22,075 bases of DNA from CAVQGZ01 sp964356295 (GCA_964356295.1 CAYHHE010000047.1:1-22075), one strand, 5' to 3'; counted from the stretch's first letter, positions 15,250 to 22,075 are shown. Notes: generated from the sequence alone by a model not told the origin. Translations and numbers: made by a program.

Positions 15250-16395
15250 ATGAGCACGATCGAGTTCGTCTCCTCACAACGCTCGACGCTCGGCATCGAG
15301 GTGGAGCTGTTCCTCGTTGACGACCGCACCCTGCAACTGTCGAACTCGGCTACGGCCGTGCTGGACGCTCTCGGACCGATTCGGCTCGCCGGTGGTGCAG
15401 CAAAGGTCAAGCACGAGCTCTACGAGCACACCGTCGAGATCGTGACGGATGTCTGCACCACCGTGGCCGAGGCCCGGGCCGATCTCGCGTCGACCTACGA
15501 GAAGCTCCGGGAGGCTGCCCGGTCGCTGGGTCTGCGGCTGATCAGCTGCGGTACCCATCCGATCTCGGACTGGCGCCACGCCGAGCCGACCCGCGACGCT
15601 CGCTACCAGGCTCAGGTCGACCAGGTCCAATGGATCGCCCGCCGAGCGCAGATCTGCAGCGCCCACTACCACGTCGGGGTCGACGACGGTGACAAGGCCG
15701 TCGCCATCGTCAACACGCTGATGTTCTATCACCCGTTCTTCCTGGCGCTGACCGCGTCAAGCCCCTACTACGAGCGGGACGACACCGGGTGGGCGTCGTG
15801 TCGGACGTCGGTTCTCGAGGCCATGCCCACCGCCGGCTTCCCCCACCTGCTCTCCGGATGGGCCGAGTTCGCGCACATGCACGACTCGCTGCTGGCGGCC
15901 GGTGCCATCGCGGGGGTCCGGGATATCTGGTGGGACATCCGCCCCCATCCAGAGTTCGGCACGGTGGAACTCAGGATGTGCGACAGCCCGTCCACGCTCG
16001 GAGAGGTGGCAGCCGTCGCCGCCCTGGCCCAGTGCCTTGTCCGCCACATCGACGACGCCATCGAATCGCGTGCCCCGGTGGTGACCCCACCCCGTTGGAT
16101 CCTACGAGAGAACAAGTGGCTCGCCGCCCGCTACGGGCTCGACGCAGCGATCGTGACTGACGAGCACGGCAGCCGCCAGAGCATCCGCGACGCCCTCCCC
16201 GCGCTCCTCGAGGACCTCCGACCACTGGCTACCATCCTGGGTTGTCCAGAGGAGCTGGCCGGCGTCGCTCGTATCCTCGACCTCGGCCCGGGCTATGAAC
16301 GCCAGCGTCGGATGATCGCCAGCGGCGGCACCCTGTTCGACGTGGTCAATGGCTTGGTCACCGAGCTTGAGACCGACACTCCCACCACCGCGTAG
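15250..16395 (+). CDS. ybdK: YbdK-type carboxylate-amine ligase (GCS2 family)
   Basis: This 381-residue enzyme belongs to the glutamate-cysteine ligase type 2 family, which uses ATP to join a carboxylate (often glutamate) to an amine. Family features include GIEVELFLVD (15-24) with the metal-binding acidic residues, HELYEHTVEI (55-64), HYHVGVDD (139-146) and WWDIRPHPEFGTVELRMCD (227-245). The length fits YbdK proteins. The ATG at 15250 is set by family alignment; no strong Shine-Dalgarno is visible. YbdK of E. coli has weak glutamate-cysteine ligase activity, so the true substrate here is open. Only 17 bases separate it from the amidohydrolase gene, so the two form an operon. Confidence 0.9.
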   Translation: MSTIEFVSSQRSTLGIEVELFLVDDRTLQLSNSATAVLDALGPIRLAGGAAKVKHELYEHTVEIVTDVCTTVAEARADLASTYEKLREAARSLGLRLISCGTHPISDWRHAEPTRDARYQAQVDQVQWIARRAQICSAHYHVGVDDGDKAVAIVNTLMFYHPFFLALTASSPYYERDDTGWASCRTSVLEAMPTAGFPHLLSGWAEFAHMHDSLLAAGAIAGVRDIWWDIRPHPEFGTVELRMCDSPSTLGEVAAVAALAQCLVRHIDDAIESRAPVVTPPRWILRENKWLAARYGLDAAIVTDEHGSRQSIRDALPALLEDLRPLATILGCPEELAGVARILDLGPGYERQRRMIASGGTLFDVVNGLVTELETDTPTTA

Positions 16396-16412
16396 CAGAG
16401 GCTGCTGATCGC

Positions 16413-17723
16413 ATGGCCCAGACACCGGGCACCGTTCCCAAACCCGCGGGTGGGCAGAGCCGTGCCGCTCTCGACGGCTTCCTGACCACTCTGCTCGGAC
16501 AGCATGAGCAGGAGATCATCGCCTTCCGCCGCCACCTCCACATGCACCCGGAACTGAGCCAGGAGGAGTACGAGACCACGTCGGCGATCGCCACGCGGTT
16601 GGACGTCGCCCACCTTCCGGTCAAGGTCCAGCCGTCAAGGGTGGGGCTCACCTGTGATGTCGCCGCCGGTGCAGATGGTCCGTTGATCGCTCTGCGCGCG
16701 GACATCGACGCCCTTCCCCTGCCGGACCGCAAGGAAGTGCCCTACGCATCCACGGTGCCTGGAGTGGCCCACGCGTGTGGCCACGATGCTCACACCACGA
16801 TCGTCCTGGGAGCAGGCATGGCCCTGGACGCGCTGCGTCGGGCCGGTGAGACCGACCGGGACCTGCCCAGGCTCGGGCCCGTTCGGCTGATCTTCCAGTC
16901 CTCCGAGGAGAAGGCCCCGGGTGGGGCGCGCGACATCATCGCTTCCGGTGGACTCGCCGGGGTCGACGCCATCATCGGTCTGCACTGCGATCCGACCCTG
17001 AAGGTGGGGCAGGTCGGAGTGCGTACGGGCGCCGTTACCTCGGCCGTCGACCGGGTCGAGGTCGTGCTGCGTGGCCCCGGCGGCCACACCGCCCGCCCGG
17101 ATCTGACCGTGAACCTGCTGGAGGCGGCGGGCCGAGTCCTGGTCGACCTCCCAACCCGGGTGCTCGAGGAACTGCCGTCGACCGAAGGTCACGCTCGTCT
17201 GGTGTTCGGCATGGTCGCCGGGGGTCACGCACCTAACGTCATCCCCACAGAGGTGACCATGGTTGGCACCTTCCGAACCCTGCATCGCGACATCTGGGAT
17301 GCGGCGAACGGGATCATCGACACCGCCCTGTCGGCTGTCCTCGATGGATACGAGCTCGAGTTCCAGCTCAACCACGGGCGCGGCGCCCCACCCGTGGTCA
17401 ACGACGCGACCATCACCGACCTGTTCGCCCGGGCAGCTGCCTGCGCCCTGGGGGGCGCGGCGGTCGTCGAGGCCGAGCCCAGCCAGGGAGGTGAGGACTT
17501 CTCGTTCTACTTGGACCACGCACCGGGGACCTACTGCCGTCTCGGCGTGACCTCTCCCGATGCTCCCGCGCCGGCACCTTCCTTGCACACCAGTTTCTTC
17601 GACATCGACGAGCGTGCCCTCGCCGTCGGGATACGCACGCTGGTTCACGCCGTGCTCCAGGCCCAGAGCGATCTGAGCCACCCTGACAAGGCCGCCGAAC
17701 GGGAGGTCCTCGTCAGGCGCTGA
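16413..17723 (+). CDS. M20D family amidohydrolase
   Basis: This 436-residue metal-dependent amidohydrolase is of the hippurate hydrolase/aminoacylase/IAA-amino-acid hydrolase group. The metal site is complete: ACGHDAHT (121-128; Cys122, His124), SSEEK (Glu165-Glu166), GLHCDP (His191) and LHTSF (His392). The lid motif GPGGHTARP (221-229) and GGEDFSFY (359-366) are canonical. There is no signal peptide. It follows the YbdK-type ligase by 17 bases. A ligase and an amide hydrolase in one operon could trim or recycle the same gamma-glutamyl or acyl-amino acid conjugate (inference). A hairpin after the stop separates it from mazF. Confidence 0.92.
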   Translation: MAQTPGTVPKPAGGQSRAALDGFLTTLLGQHEQEIIAFRRHLHMHPELSQEEYETTSAIATRLDVAHLPVKVQPSRVGLTCDVAAGADGPLIALRADIDALPLPDRKEVPYASTVPGVAHACGHDAHTTIVLGAGMALDALRRAGETDRDLPRLGPVRLIFQSSEEKAPGGARDIIASGGLAGVDAIIGLHCDPTLKVGQVGVRTGAVTSAVDRVEVVLRGPGGHTARPDLTVNLLEAAGRVLVDLPTRVLEELPSTEGHARLVFGMVAGGHAPNVIPTEVTMVGTFRTLHRDIWDAANGIIDTALSAVLDGYELEFQLNHGRGAPPVVNDATITDLFARAAACALGGAAVVEAEPSQGGEDFSFYLDHAPGTYCRLGVTSPDAPAPAPSLHTSFFDIDERALAVGIRTLVHAVLQAQSDLSHPDKAAEREVLVRR

Positions 17724-17763
17724 GGCCGACCCGAGGGGAGGTGACGCGCTGCCATGCGTCGTG

Positions 17764-17786
17764 GATCCGGGCCGTTGGCCAGGATC
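17764..17786. terminator. hairpin between convergent genes
   Basis: GATCC (17764-17768) pairs with GGATC (17782-17786), and inside it GGCC pairs with GGCC around a GTT loop, with one mismatch. It lies between the M20D stop and the convergent mazF stop and overlaps the latter by two bases. It is a likely shared terminator. Confidence 0.6.
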
Positions 17787-18090
17787 AGCAGTCGGTCGCA
17801 GCCTGCAGTACGCGACACGCCTGAGCCAAGCGGGCGTTCGACAACTGCGTCACGCGCCGGCTGAACGACTCCCGAGAGATCGTGTGGGTGTTGTCGAAGT
17901 TGACCACGCACGTGGTCGGGACACCGTCGTCGGGTTTGAGTTCGAGCTCGGAGACCAGCCCTCGCTGAGTCCGAGTCAGGGCGGCGACCACGACCGAACC
18001 GATCCGGTCGGCGACAGGGTCCCTCGTGAGGACGAGCACCGGTCGGTCGCCACCGGGCGTGGCTGCGAACCAGACCTCACCCCGCCGCAT
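17785..18090 (-). CDS. mazF: MazF/PemK-type endoribonuclease toxin
   Basis: The 101-residue protein has the MazF layout: MRRGEVWFA at the start, GDRPVLVLTRD with the conserved Arg, then SVVVAALTRTQRGLVSELEL with the catalytic Thr region, and CVVNFDNTHTISRESF before the C-terminal helix. MazF toxins cut mRNA at short motifs and are neutralised by a cognate antitoxin. The ATG at 18090 overlaps the antitoxin end by 14 bases, the usual coupled order. Upstream in-frame sequence belongs to the antitoxin locus in another frame and is not part of it. Because the antitoxin frame is broken, toxicity may be lost or the frameshift may be an error. Confidence 0.88.
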   Translation of the reverse strand: MRRGEVWFAATPGGDRPVLVLTRDPVADRIGSVVVAALTRTQRGLVSELELKPDDGVPTTCVVNFDNTHTISRESFSRRVTQLSNARLAQACRVLQAATDC

Positions 18091-18318
18091 CGACCCAGTC
18101 CGTCCAGTCCTCCGCAGGGCCCCAGTCGGCGATCTCGCCAAGCGAACGCTCTCCGTCGTCCAAGGGCGTGGCATCCCACCGTTCGTCGTCGCCCTGGGAG
18201 GCAAGTCGATCCAGGTGACGGCGCAGCGCCTCCCGAAGCAGCTCGGATCGGTCGACTCCAAGCGCGTCGGCCCAACGCTGGGCTTCGGGTCCTGTTCGGC
18301 GACGCGGAAGCTGAGCAT
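18077..18318 (-). pseudogene. antitoxin of the MazF pair, frameshifted
   Basis: From ATG 18318 the frame reads MLSFRVAEQD, a typical ribbon-helix-helix strand. From about 18290 the sequence that makes sense lies in the next frame: PEAQRWADALGVDRSELLRE, then ALRRHLDRL and an acidic toxin-binding tail ending DWTDWVDAAG at 18077. Restoring one C to a three-C run (minus strand, near 18287-18289) gives one 80-residue protein. Ribbon-helix-helix antitoxins bind the toxin through the acidic tail and repress the operon. As written the antitoxin would be truncated, so a lost base or a sequencing error is likely. Confidence 0.75.
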
Positions 18319-18333
18319 CGTCGTACTGCGACG

Positions 18334-18345
18334 ATACGCCCGTAT
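18334..18345. promoter_or_regulatory. candidate operator of the toxin-antitoxin operon
   Basis: ATACG-CC-CGTAT is a 12-bp inverted repeat 16 bases upstream of the antitoxin ATG. Antitoxins of this type bind such palindromes to repress their own operon. It overlaps a TATCGT -10-like element on the minus strand. Confidence 0.5.
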
Positions 18346-18489
18346 GACACCGTGGATCAGGGCTGCCCAACGGGTCATATCTGCTGCTCTCCGTGGCAAA
18401 GGGGGCCGAGCGCGACGTCCGACTACCTCTTTGCCGAGGCCGCGTGACCCTCGTCGGTCGTTCCGGCGGGCCAGCCCCAGGAGTTGCGG

Positions 18490-18617
18490 TACCCTCAGTG
18501 AACAGGACCCGCGAGAATCGGGGTCCCTTGTGTGTCTCGCGCCGACCAGGCGCCGTCCTCTCTACGACGTGTGAGCGGACCCGAGCCGCTCCCGCTTCTC
18601 ACGTCCGAAGGACTCCT
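18490..18617 (+). promoter_or_regulatory. structured leader of the DEAD-box helicase gene
   Basis: TACCCT (18490-18495) is a good actinobacterial -10 and implies a leader of about 115 bases. Three hairpins follow in order: GGACCC/GGGTCC (18505-18526), GCGCC/GGCGC (18539-18553) and GAGCGG/CCGCTC (18573-18591). The last competes with GTGAG/CTCAC (18571-18602), whose 3' arm ends four bases before the Shine-Dalgarno GAAGGA (18607-18612). That alternative pairing could tune translation, as in cold-shock RNA helicase leaders. No -35 is obvious. Confidence 0.5.
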
Positions 18618-19880
18618 GTGCCCACCTCCCTTTCCCAACCTCCTACTGCCACGACCACATTCGCCGACCTCGGCGTCCCGGCTCCGATCGTCTCGGTCCT
18701 GCACCGGCTCGGCCGTCCGAACCCGTTCGCCATCCAGGTGGCGGCCCTGCCGGATGCGCTCGGAGGGCATGACGTGCTCGGCCGGGCACGCACCGGCAGC
18801 GGCAAGACCCTGGCGTTCACCGTCCCCATGGTCGCCCGGTTGTCGACGAGCGGCACCCGCCGAACGAACGGCCGGCCACGCGGCCTCGTCCTCGTGCCCA
18901 CGCGCGAGCTCGCTTCCCAGGTCCACGAGGCCCTGCGCCCGCTCGCCCAGGCGGTGGGCCTACGGACCACGACGATCGTGGGGGGCGTCTCGCAGGCACC
19001 CCAGGTCGCCTCGTTGCGGCGCGGAGTGGACGTGTGTGTGGCCACCCCAGGTCGGCTCGAGGACCTCATCCGTCAGGGCCATCTTCGGCTCGACGCCGTC
19101 GAGGTCACCGTAATCGACGAGGCGGACCACATGGCCGACCTCGGCTTCCTCCCCGCTGTCCGCCGGCTGCTGGACGCAACCCCGTCCGAGGGCCAGCGGC
19201 TGCTGTTCTCGGCGACCCTCGACGGCGACGTCGACGTGCTCGTCCGGCGCTACCTGCGTAGCCCCCGCCTGCACGCGGTGGATGATGCGGACGCCTCGGC
19301 CTCTGCCATGCAGCACCGTCTGGTCACCGTCCCCGCCCAGCACAAGCGTGCGATGGTGCACGAGGTGCTGTCCGGGACGGAGCGAACGCTGGCCTTCACC
19401 AGGACGAAGCACGGCGCCCGCAGCCTGGCTCGCCGGCTCACCGAGGCCGGCATCCCCAGCCTGGACCTGCACAGCAATCTCTCCCAGGCCGCGCGCACGC
19501 GCAACCTCGACGCCTTCCACCGCGGACAGGTGCGCGTGCTCGTCGCGACCGACATCGCCGCCCGCGGGATCCACGTCGATGACATCGGCCTCGTCGTGCA
19601 CGTGGACCCACCGGCCGAGCACAAGGCCTACCTCCACCGGTCCGGCCGCACAGCGCGGGCCGGTAGCGCCGGCACAGTGGTGACGATCGCGACGCCCGAG
19701 CAGCGCTCGGCGGTGCGCAGCCTCCTGCGTGCCGCGAACGTGACGGTCGTCGAAGAGCACCGCGCCGCCGAGATCACCTCCCCCGTCTACGACGACCTCG
19801 CACGAGGGAAGACTCCGCCTCCCCCAGGTTCTGCGCGTACGTCCGACCACCAGCGCCGCCGCCGACGCTCCCGGCGCTGA
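18618..19880 (+). CDS. DEAD-box ATP-dependent RNA helicase
   Basis: This 420-residue RNA helicase unwinds RNA duplexes using ATP. The motif set is complete: Q motif (about 15-41, with PFAIQ), I ARTGSGKT (57-64), Ia PTRELA (94-99), Ib TPGR (143-146), II DEAD (167-170), III SAT (198-200), V VATDIAARGIHV (309-320) and VI HRSGRTARAG (340-349). The short basic tail ends RRRRSRR, an RNA-binding type extension. The GTG start is supported by GAAGGA five bases upstream. RhlE/CshA-like helicases of this size act in ribosome assembly and cold adaptation. The structured leader suggests post-transcriptional control. The gene is complete. Confidence 0.93.
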   Translation: MPTSLSQPPTATTTFADLGVPAPIVSVLHRLGRPNPFAIQVAALPDALGGHDVLGRARTGSGKTLAFTVPMVARLSTSGTRRTNGRPRGLVLVPTRELASQVHEALRPLAQAVGLRTTTIVGGVSQAPQVASLRRGVDVCVATPGRLEDLIRQGHLRLDAVEVTVIDEADHMADLGFLPAVRRLLDATPSEGQRLLFSATLDGDVDVLVRRYLRSPRLHAVDDADASASAMQHRLVTVPAQHKRAMVHEVLSGTERTLAFTRTKHGARSLARRLTEAGIPSLDLHSNLSQAARTRNLDAFHRGQVRVLVATDIAARGIHVDDIGLVVHVDPPAEHKAYLHRSGRTARAGSAGTVVTIATPEQRSAVRSLLRAANVTVVEEHRAAEITSPVYDDLARGKTPPPPGSARTSDHQRRRRRSRR

Positions 19881-19891
19881 CCTGCCGCAGC

Positions 19892-20392
19892 CCGACCGAC
19901 ACGGCGTTGGCGCCGTACTTCGTCACCACACCACCGCCGGACCCAGTCGGTGCCTTCGGGTCGTCCAAGACCGCCATCGGCCAGACGGCCTTCGCGCTGG
20001 GCAGCGCTCTGAGCACGGCCATCCTGCTCGTCAGCTTCGGAGCCAAGCTGCACGAGGCGCTCGAGCAGGCGAACGTCCTCCCGGAGCAGCAGGGGATCAT
20101 CCTCTCCGGGGTCATCGCGCAGTACGCCGATACCGGGCGAGCGGACGGAGCCCCTGCCGATGTCACAGCCATCGTCTCGGCTGCCAGTGAGATCTACGTG
20201 GCAGCTTGCCGCAACGTCCACCTGGCGCTCCTCGAGCTGCGGCTGGTCCTGGCGCTCGCGACGGTGGTGCTGCTGCGTCACGGCTCGCCTGGGCAGACCA
20301 AGCGTGACGCAAAGAGGGTGAGAAGCGTGTCGCGTCGCCGAGGTCGCCAATGCGGCGGCCTGCGCCAATACAGTCCATCCATTCGGCCTTAG
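19892..20392 (+). pseudogene. C-terminal remnant of an MFS transporter
   Basis: The open frame begins abruptly and reads like the last two helices of a DHA2-type major facilitator transporter: VGAFGSSKTAIGQTAFALGS, then ALSTAILLVSFGAKLHEAL, SEIYVAACRNVHLALLEL and LVLALATVVLLRHG near 20280. The first two thirds of such a protein are absent, and the helicase gene ends just upstream. The last 35 residues are basic and low quality, so the true end is probably about 20320. It is a deletion remnant and is unlikely to be functional. Confidence 0.55.
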
Positions 20393-20403
20393 AGGAGGTT
20401 CTC

Positions 20404-20631
20404 ATGAGCCAGCAGGAGTCGCCCAGCCAGGTCAAGCGCTTCGCGATGATCGGCGTGTGGGGGGTGATCGCGGTTCTCCTGGTGCTGTTCATCGCCAACA
20501 ACAGCCAGTCGGTCGAGTTCAGCATCGCCTTCACTGTCATCGCCATGCCGCTCTGGGCGCTCGTGGTCATCGTCCTCGCCATCGGGGTAGGCGCAGGCTG
20601 GCTCACGAGGTGGTGGACCGCACGGCGCTGA
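20404..20631 (+). CDS. LapA/DUF1049-like small membrane protein
   Basis: The 75-residue protein has two membrane helices (about 13-30 and 41-66) separated by IANNSQSVEFSIAF, the DUF1049/LapA pattern, and ends in a basic RWWTARR anchor. LapA proteins of E. coli partner with LapB in envelope lipopolysaccharide control. Actinobacterial relatives have no lipopolysaccharide, and their role is unknown. The start is secure: AGGAGG (20393-20398) lies five bases before the ATG. The gene stands alone between remnants. A weak GCGCT/AGCGC hairpin overlaps the stop. Confidence 0.85.
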   Translation: MSQQESPSQVKRFAMIGVWGVIAVLLVLFIANNSQSVEFSIAFTVIAMPLWALVVIVLAIGVGAGWLTRWWTARR

Positions 20632-20895
20632 CAGCGCTCCCCCCGGGCCTGCCCGATGAGAGCCGCCTTCGACTTCCCTCTCGGCAGGGTGTGCTGTGGT
20701 CGCTGGCGAGCGTCGCCCTGACATGGTCGTCTTCCTTGGCGGACCAATCGTGGGCACGCGATGGGGAGTGACCCCCCTGTGGGCATAGACCCTACGACCC
20801 CGACCGCGTCGCTCCGCCGCGATGGGGCAGCGTCATCCCTTGCTCTGGCCACGTCGAGGGGTGTCCCCACTCATAGGCACTGCCTGGGGTTATTC
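20632..20895. other. non-coding stretch after the LapA-like gene
   Basis: No gene, RNA or repeat can be supported here. Open frames are short and arginine-rich. Confidence 0.4.
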
Positions 20896-20951
20896 GGAGC
20901 CGCCTGCCGCCTGTGCTGTGGGGATCGAACCCACGACCTACGCATTACGAG
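20896..20951 (-). other. 3' half of tRNA-Thr(CGU), possible attachment site
   Basis: The minus strand holds the anticodon loop CTCGTAA (anticodon CGT, 20945-20951), the 3' anticodon stem TGCGT, variable loop AGGTC and a perfect T-arm GTGGG-TTCGATC-CCCAC (20918-20934). The acceptor end AGGCGGCTCC follows only after an extra AGCAC and a second AGGCGGC, so it is altered. The 5' half (D-arm, 5' anticodon stem, acceptor) is absent. Such 3' tRNA halves, starting at the anticodon loop, are typical products of tyrosine integrase integration. A simple tRNA relic is the alternative. Confidence 0.7.
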
Positions 20952-21087
20952 TCGGCGCTTGGTGGAGTCCATGGGTGCGCTGGGAGAAGAGCATCAAGGT
21001 GACTCCGATGACCGGCACCGGGCTGATCGCAACACCGATCCCGAAGCCGATGACCGACCCGATGGCTTCACCCGTGAGTCGAGCCAT
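20938..21087 (-). pseudogene. N-terminal fragment of a GAP/Sap-family membrane protein
   Basis: From ATG 21087 the minus strand encodes MARLTGEAIGSVIGFGIGVA, then ISPVPVIGVTLMLFSQR. This resembles the first helix of GAP/Sap (peptidoglycolipid addressing) proteins with their GVAISPVP signature. After about 37 codons, near 20977, the resemblance stops. The frame then runs through 25 bases into the tRNA fragment and ends at TAG 20938-20940. The gene is therefore truncated at the tRNA junction. No good ribosome-binding site is visible. Confidence 0.6.
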
Positions 21088-21137
21088 GCAAGAAGGGCCG
21101 CGCGCGACCGTGCGAACAGGTCACTGGCCGGACCCGG

Positions 21138-21477
21138 TCAGAAGTCGAGCAGAGCATCGCTCCACCAAGCCGGTGGCATGGGCTGCGGTTCGAGTACCGG
21201 GCTGGTCTGAGACGGCCCGTGTACAGGCGGTGGGGCGTCGTTGACCTTCGCCTGGCGAGCGACGACCGCCTCGCGCGTCACGTTGAACACTGTCAAGTCC
21301 TGGGTCACCGTGACCGGCCCGCCGTAGTAGGCCCCGACCTCGTCGAACACGGACTCGACACCGGGCGTGACGTCCAGGTGCCAGGGCCCCCATCCGGGGC
21401 TTCGTCAGATCGAGGAACCTGCCGGCCTGGTCAGGGATCGTGTGGGCCAACCGCGTGATCTGCAGAGCCGTCTCCAT
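21138..21477 (-). pseudogene. unknown protein gene, frameshifted
   Basis: From ATG 21477 the frame reads METALQITRLAHTIPDQAGR and then FLDLTKPRMG. The next frame continues as WHLDVTPGVESVFDEVGAYY, then GGPVTVTQDLTVFNVTREAV, and ends PPAWWSDALLDF at 21138. Removing one G from a five-G run (C21387-21391 on the plus strand) joins them into 112 residues. I recognise no domain. It is soluble, beta-rich in the middle and Pro-rich near the end. Upstream is a pyrimidine-rich stretch, not a Shine-Dalgarno. Confidence 0.5.
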
Positions 21478-21480
21478 GGG

Positions 21481-21620
21481 GGAGGGCTACGGGACTACAG
21501 GCCGTCTGACCTGCGTCGACAGCGCGCGTGCGTCCCGGACGACTCGCGTCTTTGCGCGAGATCTTGTGTACGCGATGTGTACCGCGGTGGCGGGCAGCGT
21601 TCGACTGGCTACCGCGAGGG
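21481..21620. other. stretch before the IS110 remnant
   Basis: The plus-strand frame that carries the IS110 remnant is open here too, but its peptide shows no family resemblance. I see no promoter, RNA or repeat to support. Confidence 0.3.
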
Positions 21621-21622
21621 CA

Positions 21623-21896
21623 CGTGTTGGTCTGGAGGTGCCTGCACGGTCGGTGGTGGCCGCGGCCATCGCCAACCAGACCCGGGGAGTTGCACGAGCC
21701 GAGTCCGGTCCGGCTCATGACCGGGTGATCGGTTGGATCCGGCACCTGCCGGGTCCGGCCAAGGCGGCGCATGAGGCGGGCCCGACCGGGTTCGGTCTGG
21801 CCCGCGCACCGAGCGTCGGCCTCGTTGGGCTCGCCAGCCCGCTGGCAGACGCCAACAGCTTGAGGCACACCTATCCCGCGGGTCGGGTCGGCGACC
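21623..21896 (+). pseudogene. remnant of an IS110-family transposase N-terminus
   Basis: The plus frame reads RVGLEVPARSVVAAAIANQT, then RVIGWIRHLPGPAKAAHEAG and PTGFGLARA. This matches the DEDD-transposase start of IS110 elements (pattern VGVDVHARSVVAAAI...PGP...YEAGPTGFGLARA). The first catalytic Asp is Glu here and the following His is Pro. Past GLARA the sequence is poorly conserved, with a faint PAGRVGD that could be the PSGDRVKTD block. No start codon in family position, C-terminal domain or ends are visible, so it is a decayed fragment. Confidence 0.65.
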
Positions 21897-22040
21897 CGGA
21901 ACCGTCCGGACCCAGCCGCGCGACCCCACGAGCCCGCGGTGCTCGCGATCACCCACCCGATGAAGTACGTGACAGCATCGCCGGTGCGCTCGGCCATCGT
22001 GTGCCCCGGACTTCCCAAGGTAAGGGCTCGCGAAGAAATA

Positions 22041-22067
22041 GTGTCGGGTTGTTACGGCGTGTCGGGT
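22041..22067 (+). repeat. direct repeat of GTGTCGGGT, 18-bp spacing, at window edge
   Basis: GTGTCGGGT occurs at 22041-22049 and 22059-22067 in a locally less GC-rich patch. Closely spaced repeats near an end are seen in some insertion sequences, for example the IS21 group, so another mobile element may begin here. The window ends before this can be tested. Confidence 0.4.
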
Positions 22068-22075
22068 GGTGTGAT

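Noticed and set aside
20822..21244. Open frame containing VGIEPTTYALRVG
   Set aside because: This peptide is the well-known spurious translation of the antisense strand of a tRNA; the frame crosses the tRNA-Thr fragment.

Overview
The window reads as chromosomal DNA of a high-GC actinobacterium (Actinomycetota). Real genes have strongly G/C-ending codons, several starts are GTG, some messages look leaderless, and the families present (PadR, BtrH-like, DUF6855, hemerythrin-like, deazaflavin-type nitroreductase, AbgT, IS1634-type and IS110-type transposases) are common there. I cannot assign a genus. No single system fills the window: housekeeping and accessory modules alternate with mobile DNA and gene remnants.

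Layout, left: a 31-bp tandem repeat at the edge (1-125) precedes a leaderless PadR regulator that overlaps a BtrH-like papain-fold gene (332-1887). A very strong 61-nt hairpin separates these from a TetR gene (1952-2596, minus), which is divergent from a hemerythrin-like gene whose first codons are out of frame with the rest (2690-3363). A DUF6855 gene (minus) and a short enolase-like scrap follow. A coupled M20 peptidase-abgT pair (4008-7036, minus) and a glutaminase (7356-8342, minus) come next.

Layout, centre: a small DUF333 lipoprotein gene and a frameshifted membrane acyltransferase gene run up to an intact IS1634-like insertion sequence (10209-12154) with two nested pairs of inverted repeats. 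Beyond it are a small membrane-protein candidate, a gene-poor stretch, a single-pass membrane protein (13113-13868, minus), a deazaflavin-type oxidoreductase-like gene (13997-14410) and another gene-poor stretch with possible decayed coding sequence.

Layout, right: a two-gene unit pairs a YbdK-type carboxylate-amine ligase with an M20D amidohydrolase (15250-17723). A mazF toxin with a frameshifted ribbon-helix-helix-type antitoxin lies convergent to it. A DEAD-box RNA helicase with a structured leader follows, then a truncated MFS-transporter remnant and a LapA-like small membrane protein. The last 1.4 kb is a graveyard: a truncated GAP/Sap-family gene abutting the 3' half of a tRNA-Thr(CGU), a frameshifted unknown gene, an IS110-family transposase remnant and an 18-bp-spaced direct repeat at the edge.

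Four genes are each restored to one continuous frame by a single-base change (hemerythrin-like, acyltransferase, antitoxin, unknown gene near 21.4 kb). Either this region is decaying or the assembly carries indel errors, and that should be settled before any biological reading. The pairings most worth follow-up are the YbdK-M20D operon, the PadR-BtrH-like operon, and the tRNA-Thr/GAP junction as a possible element boundary. No clearly new multi-gene system is demonstrated.
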